Below, piece by piece: positions 35,206 to 44,654 of a stretch of DNA of 64,000 bases. This stretch comes from Pirellulales bacterium. GTDB lineage: Bacteria > Planctomycetota > Planctomycetia > Pirellulales > JACPPG01. The notes under the pieces are model-generated. The model did no database searches and had not been told where the DNA came from. It saw nothing but the letters and a program-made list of their open reading frames with translations. The position numbers were made by a program, and so were the translations under genes. How positions within the stretch are numbered: position 1 is the first letter of the stretch; every line of letters begins with the position of its first letter. The stretch spans positions 1 through 64,000 of the forward strand of contig DASYDW010000030.1 in assembly GCA_036499395.1 (NCBI GenBank), given 5' to 3'.

Positions 35206-36540
35206 TTAGAGCAGGCCGTTTTCGAAGTCCGGCGCCGGGGTTGCTGCGATTTCCTCAGGAGGGGAAATTCCGAACCACAGCGCTGCCCCCAGCATGACGA
35301 CAATTCCGGCAACCGCGAGGCTCAGACGCCAGCCGACGTCCGTGCCGTAGTGTTCGGCGAACTCGACGCCGAGCACGGGAAGAATCCAGGGCGAAAGCGT
35401 TCCACCGGCGTTCCCACCGGTGTTCATCAGCGCAGCCACGACTCCGCCGAATCGGCCCCCCAGGCCTACCGACATTGTCCAGAACGATCCTTCGCAGGCT
35501 CCAATACACGCGGCGGCGAGCCCGAACGCCAGCAGCGTCGTGCGCGGATTTTCGGACAATAACCCCAGCTCGAACACTAGACCGCTCGAGAGCATCGATA
35601 GTGCCGGCACCAAGGCGCCGCGCAGTCGGGGCGAGAAACGGCGCGGCATACGGTCGGTTAGCAGACCGCCGACGATCATGCCCACGCCCATCGCGAGGGT
35701 CACGCCCGTGGAATAGTCGCGAGCCGTTTCGCGCGATTCGTGCTGCACGGTTTCGAAGAAGTATTCGATCCAATAGAAAAAGACGTACTGAAAATATCCC
35801 ATGGCGAAGTAGCTGAGCGTGATGAAGACGACGCTCTTGCGCCGCAAAACCGTAGCAAGCGCCGACCAGTCCAACGGCTGCTCGTGGGCTGCAGCGCGCT
35901 GGGCGCGGCCCAGGCGTGCGGGCCGTGTCACGATGCCCCACACGATCGTGACGGCCAGCGTGATCGCGCTGGAAATCAAGAGAGCGGCTGGCCAGTCGAA
36001 TCGGTCGATCAGCCCTCCAAGCACCTTATAAGTCGCGGCGATACCTAGACATGCCGCGAAGGTGACCAGGCCGTTGGCGAGCGCTTTCGACTCGGGACGC
36101 ACGTATTGATACACCATGCGTGCCGAGGCCGGGTGCAAGGGGGCGTTGAAGACACCCAAAACCGAGCGCACGACGAGCAACCCCGCCAGCACCGTCGAGC
36201 CTGTTGCCGCGATCAGGCCAATTCCGCCCGATAGCGCCACGAAGAGCGTTGAACCGATTCCCCAAACCAGTAGCGCAGCGCGCGCTCCATAGCGGTCGAT
36301 GAGCATGCCACCGGGGATCATGGCCACGGTGTAGCAAAGCAGAAATGCCGAATAGATCATCCCCATTTGCTGCGGGTCGAGCCCGTATTGCGGAATGATC
36401 CGCTCGCTGCCCGCGACCGAGATGCCGATGCGATTGAAATGCCCGCAAGCTACGACCAGCATCAGCCAGGGGACCGTATGCCAGAACCCGCGATCGATTC
36501 CTGATTGTGTCGGCGGCATGGCGTCTGGTTTGACCGGCAT
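35206..36540 (-). CDS. MFS transporter, ACS-like (acid-sugar uptake inferred)
   Basis: This encodes 444 residues with about 12 hydrophobic segments. The start at 36540 was chosen because the frame upstream of it does not look like MFS. The family motif between helices two and three is IPGGMLIDRYGAR, and LLTDRMPRRFSPRLRG is the corresponding motif of the second half. The N-terminal HFNRIGISVAGSERI is typical of anion:cation symporters of the hexuronate/rhamnonate type. The gene ends the tight operon that begins with a rhamnonate-dehydratase-like enzyme, so import of a sugar acid is a reasonable inference. The gap to the preceding gene is 66 bases. Confidence 0.85.
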   Translation of the reverse strand: MPVKPDAMPPTQSGIDRGFWHTVPWLMLVVACGHFNRIGISVAGSERIIPQYGLDPQQMGMIYSAFLLCYTVAMIPGGMLIDRYGARAALLVWGIGSTLFVALSGGIGLIAATGSTVLAGLLVVRSVLGVFNAPLHPASARMVYQYVRPESKALANGLVTFAACLGIAATYKVLGGLIDRFDWPAALLISSAITLAVTIVWGIVTRPARLGRAQRAAAHEQPLDWSALATVLRRKSVVFITLSYFAMGYFQYVFFYWIEYFFETVQHESRETARDYSTGVTLAMGVGMIVGGLLTDRMPRRFSPRLRGALVPALSMLSSGLVFELGLLSENPRTTLLAFGLAAACIGACEGSFWTMSVGLGGRFGGVVAALMNTGGNAGGTLSPWILPVLGVEFAEHYGTDVGWRLSLAVAGIVVMLGAALWFGISPPEEIAATPAPDFENGLL

Positions 36541-36606
36541 CGCGCCACCGTGTTCTGGGAAATCGCGAATATTATTCGACAACACAAGATGCCCGCCAAA
36601 ACACAC

Positions 36607-39054
36607 TTAGGCGCGCGTCGCGCCAAAATGGCTGAGCACATTCTGCATCAAGCCGGACCATTTGTCGTCGAGTGCTAAGGTCGAACCAGCATTGATCGAT
36701 CCGGCGTGAAAGACCCGTCCGCCGCCGCGACGTTCCCAATAGATCATCTCGGCCGCGACCGAAATTGGCGGGCCTTTGCCAAATGGGACGGGGCGTTGGA
36801 AATAATCCCACGCAAACGGCAGCTTCTCGGCATCCGCAAAACCATCGGCCAAAAGTGTGATGCCGGGAGGGTCTTCACTGGGTTGTGTGGCGCCCGGCGG
36901 CAGGGCCTCGACAAGAAACTTGGCGAGCGTCGAGACGCGTACATCCCCTTCGTGTCCGATCGGTTGCGGTAGCGGCTGGCCTGCGGCGCCGCCGAACGAC
37001 TCTCCTGGCTGCAAGGCGAGATCGATCGGCTTGCGAAACAGGAAATGGTCCGGATTGCGAACTTTGTACGGTCCCACGCCGGGCGTTCCGACACCCATCA
37101 GCGAAAAATATTCCAGCCCGAACAGCTTCCAGGTCGGAAAGCCGCACTCGCGCGCCATGCCTCCACGGCGACCATCGTGGCTGTGCCACAATTCGCCGCG
37201 CCGATCGGCTCGGACCTGCGTGCCGGGCGCGTCTCCTTTGCGACACTCGATGATCGACGCATCGTCATTGAGCGAGACACGCCAAAAGGCGGTATTGCCT
37301 GAAAGAACGACGGCGTTGCCACCGCGATCGAGAAATCGGCTGACCGAGCCCATCCCTTCCAGCGACCAGTATTCGCTGTGGCCTACGACGACCAGAACCT
37401 TGTAATCATCCAGCGCGTGCGGATCGAGCTGCAGGTCCGTATCGGTCAACACGTCGTAATCGTAGCCTTGCCGTTCGAGCCATGTCTGCGTGAAACGATC
37501 TTGCCGGCAGAGATGGCTGTAATCCCATTCCGCAGGTCCCATCAACGTGTACGGACCAACAACCGGCCACGGCATTTTGAAACCGATCTGGTAGGTCCCC
37601 TGCCCTGCCTGATGAACTCGGTAGAAGCAGAATGAGGGAAGATTCCCCGCGCTCTCGGCAGGACCGTTGTTGCCGATCGACTTCTTCAGTCCCGGCCAAC
37701 TCGGGCAGAACGGTGTGGCGGAATACGCCTTCCAACTATTGGTCGAGCACAGGAAAGCGATCGGAGCCCTGGCGCGCGATGGGGCCTTGCGCACGATGAA
37801 CAGCGTGTGATAAAGACGTTCCTCGCCGTCGAGCGAGAAGCGAATGCGCCCGACGTACATTCCGGAGCGAGCATTCTCAGGCAATTGAAATTCGTGCGAC
37901 GTCTGCCAGCGACAATCGTAAAGATCGTCCGACGCCAGACGCAGGCCGTGCCCCCGTTCGGCATCTTTCTCGGGGTCGTAGGCGCCGAAGCGCGGAACAT
38001 CGGGATTGAAGCTTGGTCCGCCGATCATCCACGTGCCAGTGTTGATGATCCGTGCGTCGTGGCCATGGCCGCTAACGTCGGCGACTCGCTCGCCGCGCTC
38101 TTCATCGAAGGGCCAGCAGGCCAAGAGAGCGCCGACGTCGGGCTTGGTCAGTGCTCGCGATGTATGTCGGGCGGCGATTTCTGCCGCGCTCAGGGCTTTG
38201 CCGTAAATCGCCGGCATCGCGATATCGGCATCGAGCAGGAAATCGGCGAGGCCACGCTTGCCGCCTGCTCCGATGCGCAGCGGCGCTGTACCCGCGCGAA
38301 CCGGCCCTTCGTGGCGCCAACGGCCAACCTCGTGACTATCGATAAAGATGCTAGCCTCGCGACCGTCGAAAACGGCCACCACGTGATGCCACTCGTTCGA
38401 CAGCACCGAGCTGGGCGTATTATCCGGAAAGCTCTTCAACCCCTCGGGATTGATCTGCATCTTCAACTGGTCTGCGGCGGTCGTATGCAGATTGCGCTCC
38501 TGAAATGCTCCGCCGTCCCCCAGATAGAAGCTCAAGGAGCCATCTTCATTCACGAACAGTGCGAAACCGCAATCGTTGGGCTCGTCGAATTGGCTGACGA
38601 TCGCCTGGCGCGCCAAGGTGCGCCAGCGGCGAATCCATAATTCGACCGAGAACGCCTCGATCGCGGCACGGCCGTCCAGCGGACGGTCCGCGACCAGGTA
38701 AGAGCCGGGATGGATCGGCTGCAAGGCTGCCGCGGCGCGCGGGAAAGTATGCGCGATATCGTCGGTGGCCGGATCGTCGACCCCGACGCCCAGACGACAC
38801 ACTTGCAATTCGTACGGGACGGAGCTGCTGACGTGAAAGCGCACCGTATCGCCAGCAGCGACCGAGATCCGATCCGTGTAGGCGTGTACTCCGTCGATGG
38901 CAACCGGTCGATGCGGTGGGATCGTGGCCTTATCCGCTTTGGGCGGCTGCTCGGCGGCCACGGCTCTTGGAAGCAGGTCGGATGCGGCCAGTGCGGTCGC
39001 CGCCAGAACACTGCCGGCGCTCGCGCAAAATTCTCGTCGTGTTGGATCAGTCAT
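36607..39054 (-). CDS. Tat-exported LamG plus N,N-dimethylformamidase-beta-like protein
   Basis: This encodes 815 residues from the ATG at 39054 (GGGAGCG upstream). A Tat signal, PTRREFCASAGSVLAATALA, begins it. Residues about 130-320 form a LamG/concanavalin-like domain (FSVELWIRRWRTLARQAIVS, WHHVVAVFDGREASIFIDSH). The C-terminal half (about 390-800) resembles the large subunit of N,N-dimethylformamidase: IAFLCSTNSWKAYS, LVVVGHSEYWSLEGMGSVSR, GNAVVLSGNTAFWRVS and ERRGGGRVFHAGSINAG. HSEYW supplies the His, Glu and Tyr expected of the mononuclear iron site. The true substrate is probably not dimethylformamide; an amide- or carbohydrate-linked one is inferred from LamG and from the operon. Confidence 0.82.
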   Translation of the reverse strand: MTDPTRREFCASAGSVLAATALAASDLLPRAVAAEQPPKADKATIPPHRPVAIDGVHAYTDRISVAAGDTVRFHVSSSVPYELQVCRLGVGVDDPATDDIAHTFPRAAAALQPIHPGSYLVADRPLDGRAAIEAFSVELWIRRWRTLARQAIVSQFDEPNDCGFALFVNEDGSLSFYLGDGGAFQERNLHTTAADQLKMQINPEGLKSFPDNTPSSVLSNEWHHVVAVFDGREASIFIDSHEVGRWRHEGPVRAGTAPLRIGAGGKRGLADFLLDADIAMPAIYGKALSAAEIAARHTSRALTKPDVGALLACWPFDEERGERVADVSGHGHDARIINTGTWMIGGPSFNPDVPRFGAYDPEKDAERGHGLRLASDDLYDCRWQTSHEFQLPENARSGMYVGRIRFSLDGEERLYHTLFIVRKAPSRARAPIAFLCSTNSWKAYSATPFCPSWPGLKKSIGNNGPAESAGNLPSFCFYRVHQAGQGTYQIGFKMPWPVVGPYTLMGPAEWDYSHLCRQDRFTQTWLERQGYDYDVLTDTDLQLDPHALDDYKVLVVVGHSEYWSLEGMGSVSRFLDRGGNAVVLSGNTAFWRVSLNDDASIIECRKGDAPGTQVRADRRGELWHSHDGRRGGMARECGFPTWKLFGLEYFSLMGVGTPGVGPYKVRNPDHFLFRKPIDLALQPGESFGGAAGQPLPQPIGHEGDVRVSTLAKFLVEALPPGATQPSEDPPGITLLADGFADAEKLPFAWDYFQRPVPFGKGPPISVAAEMIYWERRGGGRVFHAGSINAGSTLALDDKWSGLMQNVLSHFGATRA

Positions 39055-39104
39055 CGTCCGCTCGCTCCCAGATCGCAATTCATGAATCGTCGGTCGACTT
39101 CCCG

Positions 39105-40529
39105 TCAGGCGAGAATGCCGTCGATCAGTTCGCCATGCACGTCGGTCAGACGAAAGTCTCGCCCCGCGTATTTGAAGGTCAGTCGTTTATGATCCAGCCC
39201 TAACAAGTGCAAGATCGTCGCATGCAGATCGTGAACGTGCACCTTGTCCTCAACGGCGTAGTAGCCATAGTCGTCGGTCTTGCCCCAGGTCACGCCTGGT
39301 TTTATGCCACCACCGGCAAGCCACATCGTATATCCGTGCGGATTGTGGTCGCGGCCGTCGGCTCCCTCGCATGTCGGCGTTCGTCCGAATTCTCCTCCCC
39401 AGACAACGAGCGTGTCGTTCCACAGGCCGCGCTGCTTAAGGTCGGCGAGCAGGCCAGCGATCGGCTTGTCGATCGCGCGTGCGAGCCGACCGTGATCCTC
39501 TTGCAACTTGTTGTGAGCGTCCCAGCCGCTGAGGTTGCATTGCACAAAGCGTACGCCGTGCTCGGAAAACCGGCGTGCCAGCAGGCACTGCGCGCCGAAA
39601 TCGGCGGTCTCGGGATTGTCGAGTCCGTACAACTCGTGCGTCGCGCGGGTTTCGCTATTCAGGTCCTGCATGGCCGGGGCCTCGGCCTGGAGCCGGTACG
39701 CGAGTTCGAACGACGCGATCCGCGCTTCGAGTTCGCTATCCGGACCGCGCGTGACTGCCGATCGGCGATCCATTTGGGCCAGCAAGTCGATCTCGAGTCG
39801 CTGACGGTCTCGTGCCTGCGACGCTGAGCCGATGAACGGAATTCTCGCCTCTTGCGGTTTGAGGCCAGCATGCCCCAGCGCGGTCCCTTGATAGACCGCG
39901 GGCAGGAACGCAGAGCCAAAATTATTAGCCCCTCCCTGAGCGAGATCCTGGCAAATCGTGACGTAGCCAGGGAAGTTTTGATTCTCGCTCCCCAGTCCGT
40001 ACGTGATCCACGATCCCATGCTGGGGCGGACGAACGTGTCGGTGCCAGTATGCCATTCGAGCACGGCACCGCCGTGGCGCGAGTTCGAGCAGAACATCGA
40101 ATTGATGATGCACAGGTCGTCGGCGCGCTGTGCCAGGTGTGGAAACAGCGAGCTGACCCAGGCTCCGCTCTGCCCGTGCTGTGCGAATTCGAAGGGCGAG
40201 CCGACGAGGTTCCCCATCCGATTCGGGAATGACACGACGCGAGGGCGTTTCTCCTCGGGCAGTGGCTTACCGCTGTCGCGCGCCAGCAGAGGCTTGGGAT
40301 CGAAGGTGTCGAGGTGCGAGGGGCCTCCGAACATGAATAACATGATGACGCGCTTCACGCGTGGCTCGAAATGCGGCGCCTTTGCCGCCAGTGGATCGAC
40401 CGCACTCTTTGCCTCGCTCGATAGCAATGCTGAAAGCGCCAGGCCGCCGAATCCGGTGCCGGTTTCGACGAGCCATTGCCGCCGCGATAGTGGTCGCGCG
40501 ACGTGCGAGCAATGCGGAATGCCGAACAT
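39105..40529 (-). CDS. DUF1501 protein, partner of the 40555 PSD1
   Basis: This encodes 474 residues from ATG 40529, the first Met after the upstream stop. The N-terminus LSRRQWLVETGTGFGGLAL is a twin-arginine export signal. DUF1501 blocks include IMLFMFGGPSHLDTFDPKP (about 63-81), WVSSLFPHLAQRADDLCIIN (about 128-147), VWGGEFGRTPTCEGADGRDH (about 383-402), MWLAGGGIKPGVTWGKTDDY and DLHATILHLLGLDHKRLTF. It lies 25 bases after the PSD1 gene and 50 bases before the LamG gene, within the leftward operon. It is closer in type to the 32091 protein than to 33588. Confidence 0.93.
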   Translation of the reverse strand: MFGIPHCSHVARPLSRRQWLVETGTGFGGLALSALLSSEAKSAVDPLAAKAPHFEPRVKRVIMLFMFGGPSHLDTFDPKPLLARDSGKPLPEEKRPRVVSFPNRMGNLVGSPFEFAQHGQSGAWVSSLFPHLAQRADDLCIINSMFCSNSRHGGAVLEWHTGTDTFVRPSMGSWITYGLGSENQNFPGYVTICQDLAQGGANNFGSAFLPAVYQGTALGHAGLKPQEARIPFIGSASQARDRQRLEIDLLAQMDRRSAVTRGPDSELEARIASFELAYRLQAEAPAMQDLNSETRATHELYGLDNPETADFGAQCLLARRFSEHGVRFVQCNLSGWDAHNKLQEDHGRLARAIDKPIAGLLADLKQRGLWNDTLVVWGGEFGRTPTCEGADGRDHNPHGYTMWLAGGGIKPGVTWGKTDDYGYYAVEDKVHVHDLHATILHLLGLDHKRLTFKYAGRDFRLTDVHGELIDGILA

Positions 40530-40554
40530 GGCGGGACTTTCTAAAATCAGCGCA

Positions 40555-43008
40555 TTAGGGAAGGTAAACAAACTCGTTTGAAGCCAACAACGCTCGGCAC
40601 AACCCCTGCCATGCCGCGCGGCGCCGTTGCTCGGCCGTGGCGGTCTGCAACGACGGCACGGATTCGTAACGGGTCAGGAACATTTGCCAGTCGTGGCAAT
40701 CGTCGTCCACGGCGGCGCGCCCGAGAACGGTTTGCGCCAACAGGTCGAATCGATCGTTATCGCTGGCGGTCGCCTGCGCTAGCATCGCGTCGGCCAGCCT
40801 TGCTGCGGATTTCTCGACAAGCTCGTGGTTGAGCATGAATAGTGCCTGGCTCGCCACGGTTGTCGTTGCCCGATCGCCGTTCATCGTCGCCGGGTCGGGG
40901 AAATCGAAGGCTTGAAATACGTCATAGAGGGCGCTGCGCAGCACCGGCAGGTAAACGCTGCGTCGATTCGACTGGTACAGCTCCGGCTTGCGTGCGAGCC
41001 CGCCCAGCCCCAGGTTTTGAAAGGGCGTTGTCACGAGCAACGTTCCGCCGGCGGTACGGTCGAGTTCACCGCTTACGGCCAATAGTGAATCGCGGATGAT
41101 TTCCGGTTCCATGCGTTGCCGCGCGCGATGCCACAGCAAGCGATTCTCGGGATCGACCTGCGCGGCATGCTCGTTCCAGTCGCGGGCCATTTGATAGGTT
41201 TCGGTGAGCAGCATGTGGCGATGAAGCTGCTTCAGGGACCAGCCGTCGGCCATGAAAGTGGTCGCCAGCCAGTCAAGCAATTCTGGGTGCGAGGGGACTT
41301 CACCAAGGCGGCCGAAGTTATCGACGGTTCGCACCAGTCCCCGCCCGAAGTGCCAACGCCAGACTCGATTCACGATCACGCGGGCCGTCAGTGGATGATC
41401 CGGCGTCGTTAACCAGTGGGCCAGCTCCAGCCGGCCGCTACGATCGCGGCCGATCGCCGGTTGTTCCGTGCCGGCCAAGATCGTTGGAAAGCGGCGAGAT
41501 ACGACGGGGCCACGCGTCAGATGATTTCCGCGCAGAAGAATCGCTTGATCCTCGCCGGTCCCTTCGGCGACCGCCATCGCCTTGGGGAGCGAGGCATATT
41601 CCTGCCGGGCCGCCTCGAGCAGTTTGGTATGGGCACCGCGTTCATCCGCCGTCATCGCGCCGGTATTGCCGTTGACGAGCGCGTTGTCATGGCGATCGAT
41701 GATCTGCTCTAGGTCTGCGACGCGGAACGCCGCCTCGGGGCTCCCTAGCCCGGTGGCATTCCATTTCGAATCCACCCGATACGAAAGCATCGTCCGCGTG
41801 CTTTTAAAAATTCCGGCCAGCCCGTAGTAGTCTGCCATCGACAAGGGATCGAATTTGTGGTCGTGGCAACGGACGCATCCCATCGTCAGTCCCATGAAGA
41901 CGCGGCAGGTCGTGTCGATTTGTTCGTCGACGATGTCGAGTTGTTGCTTTTGAGGATCGTCCTCGGCAAGCATTTTGGGGCCGATCGACAAGAAACCGGT
42001 GGCGATCGTCAACTCGTCACGCCGTGCCGGCTCGTCCGAGGCCAGCAAATCTCCGGCGAGTTGCTCGTGTATGAAACGATCGAACGGGCGATCCGCGTTG
42101 AACGCCGCGATTACATAATCGCGATAACGCCAAGCGTCTGAATATGCCAGGTTGTCGTCCATGCCGTTGCTGTCGGCGTAGCGAACGACATCCAGCCAAT
42201 GCCGCCCCCATCTTTCGCCATACAGCGGCGAGGCGAGCAAGCGATCGACCACGCGCGCGAAGGCGTCGGAAGAATTATCTTGCAAGAATGCATTCAATTC
42301 CTCACGCGTCGGCGGAATGCCGATCAGGTCGAGCGTCACGCGGCGCAGCAGCGTGCGTTTGTCAGCGCGAGGGGCAGGCGCTAGTCCCGCGGCGTCGAGA
42401 CTAGCGCGAATGAACCGGTCAACCGGTGTGCCCGACCATGTTGAGGCGGCGACGGCAGGCGGCTCGGTTCGCCGCGGCAATTGAAAGGCCCAAAAGCTGC
42501 GGGCCTGTTCGTCCCACGTATCGCCAGCCGGTTGCGCGTCCGTTCCCGTCGGGCCTGGCGAAGCGGGCGTTTCGTCACCGGGCCATGGCGCACCGATCCG
42601 CACCCAGTCCGCCAGGGAATCGATCTCTCGCTGGGCGAGTTTTCGCTTCGGGGGCATCGCCACGGCGCCGTCATGCTTCACGGCCAGGATCAGCAGACTC
42701 GTGGCGGGATCAGCCGGGACGATTGCCGGGCCCGACTTTCCGCCATGTAGAATTGCATGTCTGGAATCGAGTCGCAGCCCCCCTTCCCCGTCACCGACGT
42801 CGGGGCCGTGGCATTCGTAACAATGTTCGACCAAGAGTGGCCGAACCTGTGTTTCGAAGAGCTTGAATCCGGCGCCATCGGGCGGCGCGACTTTGATGGC
42901 AGCATCGGGTTCGTCGGCCGCTGCTGCGCTGCAAGCAAGACGTACCGCCGCGAGCTGCGCGAGCACGCAGACGAGGCAGATCGAAATGTGCTTTTGTCGC
43001 AGGTACAC
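40555..43008 (-). CDS. PSD1/planctomycete cytochrome C (DUF1549-DUF1553), second copy
   Basis: This encodes 817 residues if it starts at the GTG at 43008, which has GGAG upstream and does not overlap the regulator. A GTG at 43035 sharing a base with the regulator's stop (TAGTG) and an ATG at 43098 are alternatives. A signal peptide follows (about 8-31). Heme motif CYECH sits at 63-67, with a distal Met in AVAMPPKRKLAQ. DUF1549 has MGLTMGCVRCHDHKFDPLSM with a second CxxCH and RWGRHWLDVVRYADSNGMDD. DUF1553 has HPLTARVIVNRVWRWHFGRG and ETYQMARDW. Together with the next DUF1501 it forms the usual exported pair, here inside a sugar-acid operon. Confidence 0.92.
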   Translation of the reverse strand: MYLRQKHISICLVCVLAQLAAVRLACSAAAADEPDAAIKVAPPDGAGFKLFETQVRPLLVEHCYECHGPDVGDGEGGLRLDSRHAILHGGKSGPAIVPADPATSLLILAVKHDGAVAMPPKRKLAQREIDSLADWVRIGAPWPGDETPASPGPTGTDAQPAGDTWDEQARSFWAFQLPRRTEPPAVAASTWSGTPVDRFIRASLDAAGLAPAPRADKRTLLRRVTLDLIGIPPTREELNAFLQDNSSDAFARVVDRLLASPLYGERWGRHWLDVVRYADSNGMDDNLAYSDAWRYRDYVIAAFNADRPFDRFIHEQLAGDLLASDEPARRDELTIATGFLSIGPKMLAEDDPQKQQLDIVDEQIDTTCRVFMGLTMGCVRCHDHKFDPLSMADYYGLAGIFKSTRTMLSYRVDSKWNATGLGSPEAAFRVADLEQIIDRHDNALVNGNTGAMTADERGAHTKLLEAARQEYASLPKAMAVAEGTGEDQAILLRGNHLTRGPVVSRRFPTILAGTEQPAIGRDRSGRLELAHWLTTPDHPLTARVIVNRVWRWHFGRGLVRTVDNFGRLGEVPSHPELLDWLATTFMADGWSLKQLHRHMLLTETYQMARDWNEHAAQVDPENRLLWHRARQRMEPEIIRDSLLAVSGELDRTAGGTLLVTTPFQNLGLGGLARKPELYQSNRRSVYLPVLRSALYDVFQAFDFPDPATMNGDRATTTVASQALFMLNHELVEKSAARLADAMLAQATASDNDRFDLLAQTVLGRAAVDDDCHDWQMFLTRYESVPSLQTATAEQRRRAAWQGLCRALLASNEFVYLP

Positions 43009-43034
43009 CGGGCCGAATCTCCGTCGTTGACGCA

Positions 43035-43712
43035 CTAAACGCCGAACGGCCGTTCGCCGAACGTGCGTTCGAGTTGTAATTGCAACGAGTGCTCGCAATG
43101 CTCGCGCATCGCTTGCTCCGCGGCCTCGACATTGCGCGCGGCAATCGCATTCACCAATTCGACGTGCGTGCGATTGGGAATTCGCGACACTTCGCGCCGC
43201 GACGCCGTTTCCACCGCCAGTAAGCGCACCAGATGGCAGGACCGCAGGACAGCCGGCAACGTGGGGATGCCTGACTCTTCGGCCACTGCCAAGTGAAAGT
43301 CGAAATCCATTCGCCGTGCGTCGGCCAAGTTCTCTTCCACGTCGGTCAGGCGATCAACCTCGCGCGCGAGCGCTTCGAGATCGTGCAATCGCCGGTCGCT
43401 GATGCGCTCGGTACAGCGCCGAATTGCCTCGCACTCGACGGCGATGCGCAGGACGTGCTGCCCACGTACGGTTTCGGCGTCGAAACGTTTGACCCGCGCG
43501 CCGTAGTTCGGCTCGAAATCAATGAGTTGCTCGTGGGCCAGTTCGCGCAGCGCTTCCGATACCGCGCCGACGCTCATGCCGAGCGACTTGGCGATGGGGC
43601 GCAGCGTCAGGTGCGTTCCGGCCGGCAAGCGGCTGTCGAGGATCTGCTCGCGCAGTTCCAAGAAGGCCTGTCGCGATTTGGTCATGCCTGAGGATGTGAC
43701 GAGCGCCGTCAT
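43035..43712 (-). CDS. GntR family regulator, FCD (FadR-like) type
   Basis: This encodes 225 residues. The ATG at 43712 overlaps the DapA-family stop by four bases (ATGA) and has GGAGAGG upstream. Residues about 12-78 form the GntR winged helix (LELREQILDSRLPAGTHLTL, then SLGMSVGAVSEALRELAHEQ). Residues about 95-210 form the all-helical FCD effector domain (MDFDFHLAVAEESGIPTL, with the Asp and His that help bind carboxylate ligands through a metal). Such regulators commonly sense sugar acids. Being inside the operon, it probably autoregulates the whole set in response to the substrate or its product. Confidence 0.92.
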   Translation of the reverse strand: MTALVTSSGMTKSRQAFLELREQILDSRLPAGTHLTLRPIAKSLGMSVGAVSEALRELAHEQLIDFEPNYGARVKRFDAETVRGQHVLRIAVECEAIRRCTERISDRRLHDLEALAREVDRLTDVEENLADARRMDFDFHLAVAEESGIPTLPAVLRSCHLVRLLAVETASRREVSRIPNRTHVELVNAIAARNVEAAEQAMREHCEHSLQLQLERTFGERPFGV

Positions 43713-44635
43713 CGCACCTCTCCTGCTGCTGCCTGAACCGCAAGAAATGGAAAGGGGCCGAGCGATGCCGCACAGCGCTCTATCATGTCGCGATCCGTGG
43801 GGCTCATTTCCTTGGCCAGGCGGTGATGTACTTCCGTCAGGCCCCAGCGACGAGCGACGATCTCGCGTGAGCAAGTCACGAAATGGTTGATCGATTGTTC
43901 GAGAAACTCGATCGACGGAGCAATCTTCCCGTAGTTCGTCGCGGCCGAGGCATCATGCCCGACGACGTGCGCGTTATAAATCGCCGGGGTAAAGTCCATT
44001 GTCTCGGCGCCCGGAATGATGCCGACGGCCCCCGCGCGAAGCTCGTCGATCATGTGCATCCCGCCCAGGCCGACAAAGACGCGAAAGGCGCCCGCGGTAT
44101 CATCGATCAATCGGGCTGTAATCTCGGGAGGATCCTCGGTCTTCAGCAAGCAGACGTTCGGATGCTGCCGCTGCAGAGCCACCAGCCCGTGGGCCGACAG
44201 TTGAATTCCCAGGTAGATCGCCGCGTTTTGCAAGGCGATCGGTAGCGCCACGGCATCGGCCACGCTGCCGAAGAAACGCAACAGTTCAAGTTCGGAAACA
44301 TCCGACACCGGGGGTGGCTGCAAAATCAGCCAGTCGGCTCCCATCTCAACAGCATGTCGCGCGAAGTCGATTTGACCGCGGGCCGTGTTCTCGCCGATTG
44401 TCACCGATAGTGGTAATCGGCCGGCAAGGTGCGTCGCGACAATTTCGAGCGTCTCGCGTCGTTCGGCGGTTGAGAGCTTATTGATTTCGGTCGCCAGCCC
44501 CAGCACCCCGATGCCGTGGGCACCAGAGGCGACCGCCAGATCGACCTGTCGTTTGAGCAGGTTGGCGTCTATGCGATCGTCTCGTGTAAAGAACGAGAGC
44601 AACATCGGGTAGACGCCCGCGAAATCGGTTTGCAT
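43709..44635 (-). CDS. DapA-family (class I) aldolase/lyase, probably acting on a keto-deoxy sugar acid
   Basis: This encodes 308 residues, a TIM-barrel of the dihydrodipicolinate synthase family. The Schiff-base lysine is Lys165 in VCLLKTEDPP. The motif that normally reads YNxP in true DapA is changed to LQNAAIYLG, so the catalytic Tyr position holds Gln136; the GTTGE block is GLATEINKL. This points away from lysine synthesis and towards a pyruvate-lyase of the keto-deoxy-acid type. It starts 19 bases after the enolase-superfamily gene and overlaps the regulator. The enolase enzyme would make its substrate by dehydrating an aldonic acid, which is inference from gene order. Confidence 0.88.
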   Translation of the reverse strand: MQTDFAGVYPMLLSFFTRDDRIDANLLKRQVDLAVASGAHGIGVLGLATEINKLSTAERRETLEIVATHLAGRLPLSVTIGENTARGQIDFARHAVEMGADWLILQPPPVSDVSELELLRFFGSVADAVALPIALQNAAIYLGIQLSAHGLVALQRQHPNVCLLKTEDPPEITARLIDDTAGAFRVFVGLGGMHMIDELRAGAVGIIPGAETMDFTPAIYNAHVVGHDASAATNYGKIAPSIEFLEQSINHFVTCSREIVARRWGLTEVHHRLAKEMSPTDRDMIERCAASLGPFPFLAVQAAAGEVR

Positions 44636-44654
44636 CGTCGAAATCCCTGGGAAC

